A stretch of 11,011 nt of DNA from contig CATMOC010000074.1 in the NCBI GenBank assembly GCA_950071955.1, positions 1 to 11,011 on the forward strand, given 5' to 3'. Below the pieces are notes generated by a model, which had not been told where the DNA came from, made no database searches, and saw only the letters and a program-made list of their open reading frames with translations. The stretch is from an uncultured Mesorhizobium sp. (GTDB lineage: Bacteria > Pseudomonadota > Alphaproteobacteria > Rhizobiales > Rhizobiaceae). The translations under genes and the position numbers were made by a program. This document shows positions 1-6,649 of this stretch, one piece after another; within the stretch, counting starts at the first letter, position 1; every line of letters begins with the position of its first letter.

Positions 1-1
1 C

Positions 2-31
2 CTCTTTCCCTACACGACGCTCTTCCGATCT
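2..31 (+). other. Illumina TruSeq read-1 adapter remnant (not genomic)
   Basis: These 30 bases match the 3' part of the standard Illumina read-1 adapter/sequencing primer, ending in the hallmark GCTCTTCCGATCT. Base 1 (C) differs from the adapter's A and may be an error. This is untrimmed library sequence at a contig tip, so genomic sequence starts at about base 32. The TTG at 31-33 that opens the neighbouring reading frame is partly made of adapter and is not a real start codon. Confidence 0.97.
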
Positions 32-441
32 TGTTCTGCCAGAAGATTCTTGGCGATCCGTCGCTGGCGTCAGACCCTCGCTTCGCCAGCAATGTCGCTC
101 GGATCAACAACCGGCAATCGCTCGATGTGGTCGTTCAGAAGTCGATCGGAAAACACAGTCTGGCCGACATGTGCAAGCTTCTAGATGATGTCCGCATCGC
201 CTATGGACGGCTTTCGGACATGGCGGCGCTGGCTGCACACAAGAGCGCAACCAAAAGCACTGTTAGCACACCCGTCGGCGATGTTGAACTCATTGCAACG
301 CCAGTCACCATCAACGGCCAGCGTCCTTCCCTCGGCTCAGTTCCGGCGCTTGGCGAACACTCGGACGCCTTACGTCGGGAATATGCACCGGCGACTGTTG
401 GCCGACCGCAAGCCCGATCCGCTGGACGCAACTTATCATGA
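32..441 (+). CDS. CaiB/BaiF family III CoA-transferase, C-terminal fragment
   Basis: This is the last ~135 residues of a CoA-transferase of the CaiB/BaiF (formyl-CoA/carnitine-CoA transferase) family. These enzymes move CoA between carboxylic acids in the cytoplasm, and the full protein is about 400 residues. Visible family signatures are LGDPSLASDPRFASNVARINNR, here seen as LGDPSLASDPRF followed by a second N-x-R block, then RIAYGRLSDM, the TPVGDVEL strand, and the terminal VPALGEHSD. The 5' end is cut by the adapter, so the catalytic aspartate region is absent. The stop overlaps the start of the next gene (ATGA at 438-441), which suggests an original operon with the MmgE/PrpD gene. The tail after ALGEHSD (about 25 residues, Arg/Ala-rich) looks atypical and may itself be eroded. 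The substrate cannot be told from this fragment. Confidence 0.82.
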
Positions 442-837
442 GCATCACGCGCGATCTGACGAGGCTGATCAGAACCAAGCCCGTAACGGACTCGGATCTG
501 AAATGGGCGGTACTGTTTGTGCTCGATACGCTCGGCTATACACTGTGCGCACAGAAGACTGAGCCTGCACGCTTGTTGCGGGCAGTCGCGGCGCCAGCGA
601 CGGCAGATGTCGCGCGTCGGGCATTCTATATCGGCGACCTTGCCCAGCCATTGGCGCCTCGATTGAACTGCATCGCCAATTGGCAGGCCGCGACATCGCG
701 TCCGTTACAGTCGGCGCCTATCAGGCAGCGCTTGATTTGTGCGACCGGCCAATGCCGACAGACCCTATTCGGCCAAGTTTTCACTGCATCACACGGTGGC
801 GATCGCAGTGTCTGACGAACAGATGATCGGCGCATGA
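438..837 (+). pseudogene. MmgE/PrpD-family pseudogene (internal deletion plus frameshifts)
   Basis: This is a degraded member of the MmgE/PrpD family (2-methylcitrate dehydratase, cis-aconitate decarboxylase and relatives; normally about 450 residues). Three reading frames each carry a piece. From 438 to about 645, one frame gives the family N-terminus, with DLKWAVLFVLDTLG and DVARRAFYIGDLA. From about 641, another frame gives a later part: PAIGASIELHRQLAGRDI, then VTVGAYQAALDLCDRPMP. From 763 to the TGA at 837, a third frame gives PYSAKFSLHHTVAIAV, a well-known block of the C-terminal half. Roughly 200 family residues are missing at the first junction, so this is a deletion and not only a frameshift. 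An uninterrupted frame runs from 438 to 815, but its last ~55 residues are out-of-frame nonsense. It starts inside the stop of the CoA-transferase gene. No functional product is expected. Confidence 0.8.
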
Positions 838-847
838 TGTTGAATTC

Positions 848-853
848 AAGGAG
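848..853 (+). promoter_or_regulatory. Shine-Dalgarno site of the truncated aldehyde dehydrogenase start
   Basis: AAGGAG lies 6 bases before the ATG at 860. It is the strongest ribosome binding site in the left part of the window. It shows that 860 is a genuine start, belonging originally to the aldehyde dehydrogenase gene rather than to sdaA. Confidence 0.75.
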
Positions 854-859
854 ATTCTG

Positions 860-1990
860 ATGACCGACAACGGACATTCCGTAACCGCTTCAGCAATCAA
901 GGCCAAAGGCGTTTTCATTGACAACCAGTGGCGTCCGTCAAATTCGGGCAAGGTCATCGATGTCCATGCGCCTGCCAACGGCATGGCGTTTGCCGGGTAT
1001 GACGGCGACGACCGGCTGCTCCTGCGGCGCATCTATTATTCGGTCGGCGGCGGGTTCGTCGTCTCGGAAGAGGAACTGCAGCGCCTGCAGACGCGCAGCG
1101 AGCCCGAAGCCGGCCCGGCGGTGCCTCATCCGTTCCGCAGCGCCGCCGAGATGCTGTCGATGGCCAGGGAGAGCGGCCTCTCGATCGCCGAGATGAAGCG
1201 CGCCAACGAGGAGGCGCATCTTAGCCGCGAGGAACTCGATGCCGGCCTCGACCGCATCTGGAACGCCATGAATGCCTGCATCGAGCGCGGACTGAACAAG
1301 GACGGTATCATGCCGGGCGGCCTGAAGGTTCGGCGCCGCGCGAAAATGCTGTTCGAGCGCATGCAGAACGACTGGAAGGAAAACCGGCCGAACCCGCTGC
1401 TCGCGAACGACTGGCTCTCGGTCTATGCGATGGCGGTCAACGAGGAGAACGCGGCGGGCGGGCGCGTGGTCACTGCGCCGACCAACGGGGCGGCCGGCGT
1501 CGTGCCGGCCGTCATCCGGTACTGGCAGCATTTCTTCCCCGACGCCGACCAGGACGACGTGCGCGAATTCCTGCTCACCTCGGCGGCGGTCGGCGGGATC
1601 ATCAAGCACAACGCGTCGATTTCCGGCGCCGAGGTGGGTTGCCAGGGGGAGGTCGGTTCGGCCTCCGCCATGGCGGCGGCGGGACTGGCGGCGGTCATGG
1701 GCGGGACGCCCGAGCAGATCGAGAATGCCGCCGAGATCGCGCTGGAGCATCACCTCGGCATGACGTGCGACCCGGTCGGCGGTCTCGTCCAGGTTCCCTG
1801 CATCGAGCGCAACGCATTGGGGGCGGTCAAGGCAGTGACGGCCGCATCGCTGGCGCTCAAGGGCGACGGCAGCCATTTCGTGCCGCTCGACGCCGCCATC
1901 GAGACGATGCGGCAGACGGGCCTCGACATGAACGAGAAGTACAAGGAAACCAGCCTGGGCGGCCTCGCGGTCAACGTCGTGGCGTGCTGA
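860..1990 (+). CDS. sdaA: Chimeric ORF: aldehyde dehydrogenase N-terminus fused to truncated L-serine dehydratase
   Basis: Residues 1 to about 40 read like the start of an aldehyde dehydrogenase ([19 protein letters not shown], then a PANG turn). From about residue 44 (FAGYD, then [16 protein letters not shown]) to the end, the protein is a type I iron-sulfur L-serine ammonia-lyase, which converts L-serine to pyruvate and ammonia. The [4Fe-4S] ligands are present: C261 (EVGCQGEVG), C303 (MTCDPVGG), C314 (VPCIERN) and the terminal C376. Their spacing of 42, 11 and 62 residues equals that of the Legionella enzyme as I recall it (343, 385, 396, 458). That alignment implies about 120 N-terminal residues of the beta domain are missing, including the SSHTxGPM motif. 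Activity is therefore doubtful. The start is well supported by AAGGAG. Base composition changes sharply across the junction at about 975-1000. It could be a real gene fusion or a chimeric assembly. Confidence 0.85.
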   Translation: MTDNGHSVTASAIKAKGVFIDNQWRPSNSGKVIDVHAPANGMAFAGYDGDDRLLLRRIYYSVGGGFVVSEEELQRLQTRSEPEAGPAVPHPFRSAAEMLSMARESGLSIAEMKRANEEAHLSREELDAGLDRIWNAMNACIERGLNKDGIMPGGLKVRRRAKMLFERMQNDWKENRPNPLLANDWLSVYAMAVNEENAAGGRVVTAPTNGAAGVVPAVIRYWQHFFPDADQDDVREFLLTSAAVGGIIKHNASISGAEVGCQGEVGSASAMAAAGLAAVMGGTPEQIENAAEIALEHHLGMTCDPVGGLVQVPCIERNALGAVKAVTAASLALKGDGSHFVPLDAAIETMRQTGLDMNEKYKETSLGGLAVNVVAC

Positions 1991-2012
1991 GCCGACGATT
2001 GTGGAGAACCCC

Positions 2013-2032
2013 GGCGCGGCGTTGACCGCGCC
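2013..2032 (+). other. Short GC hairpin between sdaA and the DUF1489 gene
   Basis: GGCGCGG (2013-2019) pairs perfectly with CCGCGCC (2026-2032) around a 6-base loop. No T-run follows, so it is a poor intrinsic terminator. A TTGACC hexamer overlaps the loop, and a weak TACACC lies 16 bases further on, only 7 bases before the next ATG. This could be a weak promoter giving an almost leaderless mRNA, but the -10 match is only 3 of 6. Confidence 0.3.
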
Positions 2033-2056
2033 GCTCGAAACGCTACACCATCGGCC

Positions 2057-2494
2057 ATGGCCCTGAACCTGGTAAAGCTCTGCGTGGGCGCCGACAGCGT
2101 CGAGGATCTCGAGAACTGGATAGAGTTCCGGCGCGACGAGATGCGCCGCGCCGGCGAGACGCCCGAACACCGGCACACCACCCGCATGATCCCCAGGCGC
2201 CGCGACGAACTGCTCGGCGGCGGCTCGCTCTACTGGGTGATCAAGGGAAACGTCCAGTGCCGCCAGCGGCTTCTGGATATCCGGCCTTTCACCGATGCGG
2301 ACGGCATCGAGCGCTGCCACCTCATCTTCGATCCGAAGGTGATAGCGACCGAATGGCAGCCGCGGCGCGCGTTCCAGGGCTGGAGGTATCTGACGGCGGC
2401 CGATGCGCCGCCGGACGTCGGCCAGGGCAGGGCAGGGTTGACCGCACTGCCGTCGGAACTGCGGCGCGAACTGGCCGATCTCGGCCTTCTCTAG
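2057..2494 (+). CDS. DUF1489 family protein
   Basis: This is a 145-residue soluble protein that I recognise as the DUF1489 family, a small family of unknown function common in Alphaproteobacteria. Visible landmarks are the N-terminal LVKLCVGADSVEDL, the Arg-rich RMIPRRRDELL followed by GSLYWVIKG, the QCRQRLLDI segment, and QPRRAFQGWRYL near residue 115. There is no signal peptide or membrane segment. The ATG at 2057 begins the conserved N-terminus directly; no strong ribosome binding site is visible. It lies 66 bases after sdaA and 131 bases before mipZ, on the same strand. Length agrees with the family. Function is unknown, and the neighbours do not settle it. Confidence 0.85.
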   Translation: MALNLVKLCVGADSVEDLENWIEFRRDEMRRAGETPEHRHTTRMIPRRRDELLGGGSLYWVIKGNVQCRQRLLDIRPFTDADGIERCHLIFDPKVIATEWQPRRAFQGWRYLTAADAPPDVGQGRAGLTALPSELRRELADLGLL

Positions 2495-2625
2495 CAACCT
2501 CGCAAGTTCTCCGCCGCGGAGACTTTCGGGCCGGATGTCGTAATCTTGATTTTTCTTCCCCTCGCCTGCCTTGATGCACGGCGCGAATAGGGGCATCCTG
2601 CGTCGGGGCGTGGGAGTTTGGGATA

Positions 2626-3564
2626 TTGACGTTCTCGGGGCTAAATGGCTCTCCCGAAACAAGGCGGCAGCGCGGTGCGCACGTTATCGTCTGCGGCAAC
2701 GAGAAGGGCGGGTCGGGCAAGTCGACCACCGCCATCCACGTTGCCGTTGCACTCCTGCGCTCGGGCTACTCCGTCGCGACCGTCGACCTCGACGGGCGTC
2801 AGCTCACCCTTACGCGCTATGTCGAGAACCGGCGCCGCTGGTCCGCCAAGGCCGAACTGTCGCTCCTCGTTCCGCATCATTTCCACGTGCCGCCGGCGCA
2901 CAAGGACAGCGTGACGGATGCCGAGAGCGAGGAATTCCGCCACCTCTCGGAAGGTCTTGCGGACATCGAGAGCAGCTATGATTTTCTGGTCATCGACACG
3001 CCAGGCGCCGACACCTTCCTGAACCGGCTGGCGCACCGGATAGCCGACACGCTGATCACGCCGATGAACGACAGCTTCATCGATTTCGACGTGCTGGCCC
3101 GAGTCGATCCGGTCAGCAACGAGGTGCTGGAAGTTTCGCAGTACGCCTCCGCCGTGCGCGATGCGCGGCGCGAGCGGCGGCAGACCGACAATCTGATCCT
3201 CGACTGGGTGGTGGTCCGTAACCGGATGTCGAACATCACCTCGCGAAACGAACAGAAGATCGATTCGTGCCTGAAGAGCCTCTCCGCGCAACTCGGCTTC
3301 CGGATCGCGGACGGCATCTCCGAGCGGGTCATCTTCCGCGAGTTCTTTCCGGTCGGCCTCACCGCGCTCGACGAATTCGAGGAGCATGTTCTGGCCACCA
3401 AGCCTACTCTGTCCCATCTGGCGGCCCGGCAGGAGATCCGCCAGCTCATATCGGCGCGGCGCCTGCCGACGGACGAGCGCGGGCGCAACAGGGCCGATAT
3501 CAGGCGCAAGTTCGCCGAGGCCACGAGCCGGCCGATTTCGCTGCCCGACATCTTTGCCAACTGA
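2626..3564 (+). CDS. mipZ: Division-plane positioning ATPase MipZ
   Basis: This is a ParA/MinD-superfamily ATPase. MipZ binds ParB near the chromosome origin, forms a pole-to-midcell gradient and blocks FtsZ polymerisation, so that the division ring forms at midcell. The sequence shows the deviant Walker A box KGGSGKS (residues 27-33), with the start HVIVCGNEKGGSGKST typical of MipZ; VDLDGRQ (54-60), typical of MipZ; the Walker B-like LVIDTPGAD (121-129); and the MipZ signatures TPMNDSFIDFDVL (145-157) and DWVVVRNRM (193-201). VIFREFFPVGLT (235-246) and LSHLAARQE (262-270) follow. The 312-residue length fits Hyphomicrobiales MipZ, which is longer at the C-terminus than the Caulobacter protein. 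The TTG at 2626 is the only usual start codon between the upstream in-frame stop (2572-2574) and the conserved core; GGGAG at 2612-2616 precedes it by 9 bases. The exact start remains less certain than the identity. Confidence 0.93.
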   Translation: MTFSGLNGSPETRRQRGAHVIVCGNEKGGSGKSTTAIHVAVALLRSGYSVATVDLDGRQLTLTRYVENRRRWSAKAELSLLVPHHFHVPPAHKDSVTDAESEEFRHLSEGLADIESSYDFLVIDTPGADTFLNRLAHRIADTLITPMNDSFIDFDVLARVDPVSNEVLEVSQYASAVRDARRERRQTDNLILDWVVVRNRMSNITSRNEQKIDSCLKSLSAQLGFRIADGISERVIFREFFPVGLTALDEFEEHVLATKPTLSHLAARQEIRQLISARRLPTDERGRNRADIRRKFAEATSRPISLPDIFAN

Positions 3565-3574
3565 TGAGCGATGA

Positions 3575-3595
3575 CCGGCGGGCAACACCCGCCGG
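3575..3595 (+). terminator. Perfect 8-bp hairpin after mipZ, no T-run
   Basis: CCGGCGGG (3575-3582) and CCCGCCGG (3588-3595) pair around a 5-base loop, 10 bases after the mipZ stop. What follows is GGCTTGC, not a T-run. It may be a factor-assisted terminator, or an mRNA-stabilising end separating mipZ from the downstream pair. Confidence 0.4.
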
Positions 3596-3634
3596 GGCTT
3601 GCATAGCGGGGCGTTGCGCCACATCTTTGCTTCG

Positions 3635-4381
3635 ATGAGCAACCCTAGGCCGCCCAGTCCGAGGCAGGAAAAAACGCCCGCCGAACGTGCCGAATCGAGC
3701 GGCGGCGACGTCGCGGCCTTCCTGAAGCAGGTGAAGGAACTCGGCGCGCGCTCCGGAGGCGCAAAGGGGCGGCTGGTCCTCGCGATGGACGCGACGATGA
3801 GCCGGCAGCCGACCTGGGACCTCGCATGCCGGCTTCAGGGCGAGATGTTCCGGACCGTGGGCAAGGCAGGCGGCCTCAACGTCCAGCTGGTCTATTTCCG
3901 CGGTTTCGGAGAGTGCCGGGCCTCGAAATTCGTGCAGGATACCGACGAGCTCACCCGCATCATGACCAGGATCGACTGCCGGGGCGGGCATACCCAGATC
4001 GGCAAGGTCCTGTCGCACGCGGCCAACGAGAACGCGCGCTCCAGGATCGATGCCCTCGTCTACATCGGCGACGCGATGGAGGAGAACGTCGACGATCTGG
4101 CCGAAAAGGCCGGGCGGCTCGGCCTTCTCGGGGTTCCGGTGTTCGTTTTCCAGGAGGGCCGCGATCCTGGCGCCGAGACCGCGTTCAAGGAGATTGCGCG
4201 GCTTTCGCGCGGGGCATGGTTCCGCTTCGACCAGCAATCGGCTGCGACGCTGGCGCGCCTGCTGTCATCGATCGCCGTGTTCGCGACGGGCGGATTGAAG
4301 GCGCTTGAGGCGCGCGGCAGCGCGTCGGACCGATTGCTGCTCGAGAACCTGTCGGGCAAGCGGCGCGGTTCCGGGCCATGA
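3635..4381 (+). CDS. VWA-domain protein upstream of the J-domain gene
   Basis: This is a 248-residue soluble protein with a von Willebrand factor A-type fold. A disordered Pro/Glu-rich head (1-25) is followed by a strand (GRLVLAMDATMS, 45-56), LNVQLVYFRGFGECRAS (81-97), CRGGHTQIGKVL (115-126), LVYIGDAMEE (141-150) and VPVFVFQEGRD (167-177). The metal-site (MIDAS) pattern is DxTxS at D52/T54/S56, with T120 and D146 as the distal ligands. It deviates from DxSxS but may still bind Mg. ATG 3635 was chosen; an in-frame TTG at 3599 would add 12 unconserved-looking residues, and neither has a clear ribosome binding site. The stop overlaps the J-domain gene by ATGA, suggesting the two proteins work together. 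The exact function is unknown. VWA proteins often act as metal-dependent protein-binding modules, sometimes with AAA+ ATPases or chaperones. Confidence 0.82.
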   Translation: MSNPRPPSPRQEKTPAERAESSGGDVAAFLKQVKELGARSGGAKGRLVLAMDATMSRQPTWDLACRLQGEMFRTVGKAGGLNVQLVYFRGFGECRASKFVQDTDELTRIMTRIDCRGGHTQIGKVLSHAANENARSRIDALVYIGDAMEENVDDLAEKAGRLGLLGVPVFVFQEGRDPGAETAFKEIARLSRGAWFRFDQQSAATLARLLSSIAVFATGGLKALEARGSASDRLLLENLSGKRRGSGP

Positions 4382-5070
4382 CCATCATGTTCTATGCGAC
4401 CGCCGTGTTCGCGGTCGCATTTCTTCTCCTGCTCGCCTTCGTACGCGCCGACGCCGCAAGGATCGCGGGAGCGATAAACGTCGCGGGTCCGGTGGCCGTC
4501 GGACTGGGCGGACTGGCGATGCTGGTGCTTGGCCGCGCGGGACTGGCCGGCATAGCGCTGTCAGCCGCGGTGGCGTGGTACATGTCGGGCCGCTCGCGCC
4601 GATCCTCCAGGCCAAGCCGTGGAAAGCGCTCCACCGTCAGGACCGCTGCGCTTGAGATGGAACTCGATCACGACACGGGCGGTCTCGAGGGCATCGTCCT
4701 GGCCGGCCATCACGAAGGGAAGGTGCTCGGCACGCTCGGGAAGGCGGAGCTCGTGGCCCTGCATGCGGAGCTTTCGGGAGACGGCGAGAGCCTACAGCTG
4801 CTCGAAGCTTATCTTGACAGCCGGTTTCCCGGTTGGCGTGAAAGCGCGGACGCGGACGGTGACCGGCGGGAGGGAACCGCGCCAAGCACGGGCGCCATGA
4901 CTAAGCAGGAGGCCTACCAGATCCTTGGTCTTAAACCGGGGGCCAGCACGGCCGACATCCGAAAGGCGCATCGCCGCCTTATGAAGAGCCTGCACCCCGA
5001 CCTCGGAGGGTCCGACTTCCTTGCGGCGCGGATCAACGAGGCCAAGGACGTCCTGCTGAATGGTCATTGA
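4378..5070 (+). CDS. Membrane-anchored J-domain (DnaJ-like) co-chaperone
   Basis: This 230-residue protein has hydrophobic segments at about residues 3-22 and 33-70, then an Arg/Ser-rich cytoplasmic patch (72-88). A linker domain follows (MELDHDTGGLEGIVLAG, then GKVLGTL; 94-121), and a short J domain ends the protein (about 175-230) with the essential HPD at 206-208. The layout, with a membrane segment first and the J domain last, resembles Pam18/Tim14 and DnaJC15 rather than classical DnaJ: there is no Gly/Phe region and no zinc finger. J domains stimulate the ATPase of Hsp70 (DnaK), so this one would recruit DnaK to the inner membrane. It starts inside the stop codon of the VWA gene (ATGA), without its own clear ribosome binding site, which suggests translational coupling. 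It converges on the carboxypeptidase gene. Confidence 0.87.
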   Translation: MTIMFYATAVFAVAFLLLLAFVRADAARIAGAINVAGPVAVGLGGLAMLVLGRAGLAGIALSAAVAWYMSGRSRRSSRPSRGKRSTVRTAALEMELDHDTGGLEGIVLAGHHEGKVLGTLGKAELVALHAELSGDGESLQLLEAYLDSRFPGWRESADADGDRREGTAPSTGAMTKQEAYQILGLKPGASTADIRKAHRRLMKSLHPDLGGSDFLAARINEAKDVLLNGH

Positions 5071-5103
5071 AGTCTCCGTCGACACGAACACATTTCCGGG
5101 AGA

Positions 5104-5123
5104 CCGGGGCGCGGACGCCCCGG
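5104..5123. terminator. Hairpin between convergent genes (bidirectional terminator candidate)
   Basis: CCGGGGCG (5104-5111) and CGCCCCGG (5116-5123) form a perfect 8-bp stem with a CGGA loop. It sits in the 65-base gap between the stop of the J-domain gene (5070) and the stop of the minus-strand carboxypeptidase gene (5136). The plus-strand tail is ATTTG, so the T-run is weak. The position between two convergent stops supports a shared terminator. Confidence 0.55.
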
Positions 5124-5135
5124 ATTTGAAAGCTC

Positions 5136-6473
5136 TTACTGCTGCTGGACCGCGTAGCAGTCGATTCTCTTCTTCTTGAGCGCAGAGCAGGCATCGAATG
5201 CCGCCGTCTTGGTGTTGAACCCTCCGAACCGGGCGCGGTGATAGACGTTGCCCTTCAGCTCGAAGAGTTCGGTAAAGGGCGAGGCGCCCGCCAGGATCGA
5301 TCCCGCCCGCTGGCTGGTCTGGGTGAGCACCGACAGGGCCTGCTGCTTGCTGGGTGTCGAAGCGACCTGCACCACCCATGCTCCTGCCGGCGTCGAGGCG
5401 GTGTTCACGGGATCGATGTCGCCCTGTCCGATGCCTTCGTCCGCCATCTCGGACACTTCGGCCTGCGTCGGCGTGACGGCTGCCTCGGCATCCGCATAGG
5501 CCGTCACGACCTCGATCGGCTCCGGCCGGAATTCGGGTGTCGGCACGTCGGCTTTCGGTAGCGCGATACCGGCGATGGCGACCGCGCCGCCCGCGTTGAC
5601 GATCCGCCCTGCGACCACCGGGCCGGTATCGCGGGTGGAAGCCTTCGGAAGATATGTCCTGATGAGTTCAGCCATGTGGGCGTCGCGGCTGGCGCCGGTG
5701 TTGCCGCCCATGACGACGGCCACGAGGCTCTTGCCGTCCGTCTTGACGGAAGAGACCAAGTTGAAGCCCGATGCACGGATGTAGCCGGTCTTGATGCCGT
5801 CCACGCCCTTCACGCGGCCGAGCAACTTGTTGTGATTGCCCATGCGCGTCTTGCCGAAGGTGAAGGAACGGGTGGAAAAATAGGAATAGTACTGCGGATA
5901 GTGCTCGCGCAGCGCCATGCCGAGGATCGCCATGTCGCGGGCGGTTGTCTTCTGTTCGTTGTTGGGAAGACCCGACGCATTGCGGAACGTCGTGTCGCGC
6001 ATCCCGAGCTGGCGCGCCTTCGCCGTCATCAGGCGAGCAAAGCCTGTCTCGCTGCCGCCGAGCATCTCGCCGAGGGCCGCGGCGGCATCGTTGGCGGACT
6101 TCGTGACCAGCGCATAGATCCCCGATTCGACCGTGATCGAACTTCCGGCCCGCACGCCGAGCTTCGTCGGCGGCTGCGCGGCGGCATGCGCGGAGAAGGG
6201 AACGCGCGTCTCCTTGGTGATACGCCCGGCCTGCATGGCCTCGAACACCATGTAGAGCGTCATCATCTTGGTCAGCGACGCGGGATAGCGGGCTTCCTCG
6301 GCATGCGAGGAGAACAGGGTCTTGCCGGTGTTGGCGTCGACCACGATGGCCGCGTACTTGCCGGCCAGGGCCGGAGATGTCGCGAAACTCGTCGCCATCG
6401 CCAAGAACATGGCGATCAGCAGGTTGGCGGGGGTCGAGAGTCGTCGGGATTGAGCTTGGTTTGACTGACGCAC
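5136..6473 (-). CDS. dacA: D-alanyl-D-alanine carboxypeptidase (PBP5-type, peptidase S11) with SPOR domain
   Basis: This is a periplasmic serine DD-carboxypeptidase that trims the terminal D-alanine from peptidoglycan stem peptides. A basic head and hydrophobic stretch (about residues 18-33) end in SPALA-GK, a good signal-peptidase site near residue 37. The three penicillin-binding motifs are intact: SLTK (catalytic Ser 66, Lys 69), SAN (126-128) and KTG (228-230). A linker rich in Ala/Pro/Glu leads to a C-terminal SPOR domain (about 364-445; GAWVVQVAS and FGGFNTKTAAFDAC), which in other proteins binds denuded glycan strands at the division septum. The 445 residues fit the alphaproteobacterial SPOR-bearing form. 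I start at GTG 6473 because GAAGG lies 7 bases upstream. An in-frame GTG at 6479 would put that site only 1 base away. The dacA symbol is by family and could equally be dacC or dacF. Confidence 0.93.
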   Translation of the reverse strand: MRQSNQAQSRRLSTPANLLIAMFLAMATSFATSPALAGKYAAIVVDANTGKTLFSSHAEEARYPASLTKMMTLYMVFEAMQAGRITKETRVPFSAHAAAQPPTKLGVRAGSSITVESGIYALVTKSANDAAAALGEMLGGSETGFARLMTAKARQLGMRDTTFRNASGLPNNEQKTTARDMAILGMALREHYPQYYSYFSTRSFTFGKTRMGNHNKLLGRVKGVDGIKTGYIRASGFNLVSSVKTDGKSLVAVVMGGNTGASRDAHMAELIRTYLPKASTRDTGPVVAGRIVNAGGAVAIAGIALPKADVPTPEFRPEPIEVVTAYADAEAAVTPTQAEVSEMADEGIGQGDIDPVNTASTPAGAWVVQVASTPSKQQALSVLTQTSQRAGSILAGASPFTELFELKGNVYHRARFGGFNTKTAAFDACSALKKKRIDCYAVQQQ

Positions 6474-6553
6474 TGTCACACCTTCGAAAGTCTTCTTATT
6501 GAGGCTTTACGGCTTGCCGCCGCTGTTCGTGGACAAACGGTAGGGGGGACGTC

Positions 6554-6576
6554 GTTACCAATCCGTTTAAGGTAAC
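6554..6576. repeat. Inverted repeat GTTACC-N11-GGTAAC in the dacA/phasin intergenic region
   Basis: There are two perfect 6-base arms (6554-6559 and 6571-6576) with an 11-base AT-rich spacer. The repeat is about 80 bases upstream of the carboxypeptidase start and 160 bases upstream of the phasin start. Arm spacing of 17 bases could suit a dimeric regulator, but short arms like these can arise by chance. No factor is assigned. Confidence 0.3.
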
Positions 6577-6649
6577 TGCTTTCTTTCCAGAATCGGGAGG
6601 ATTTGGGGCGTATTCGAGCCAATCGCGCGGGGAGCGGGTTTCGTTTCCG

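Noticed and set aside
860..1990. A designed bifunctional aldehyde dehydrogenase/serine dehydratase
   Set aside because: Only about 40 residues of the dehydrogenase are present, without NAD-binding or catalytic residues, so it cannot add a second activity.
938..2662. 574-residue open frame on the minus strand opposite sdaA and DUF1489
   Set aside because: It is a shadow of GC-rich coding sequence: it covers two well-identified plus-strand genes, is Arg/His/Ala-biased and shows no family motif.
2641..3642. 333-residue minus-strand open frame opposite mipZ
   Set aside because: It mirrors mipZ codon structure, with composition typical of an antisense shadow. MipZ motifs on the plus strand are unambiguous.
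5676..6464. 262-residue plus-strand frame opposite dacA
   Set aside because: It is antisense to an intact carboxypeptidase with all three active-site motifs, and has no recognisable domain.
6556..6570. CtrA-like site (TTAC-N7-TTTAA) near dacA
   Set aside because: It does not match TTAA-N7-TTAA exactly, and the bases are equally explained by the inverted repeat there.
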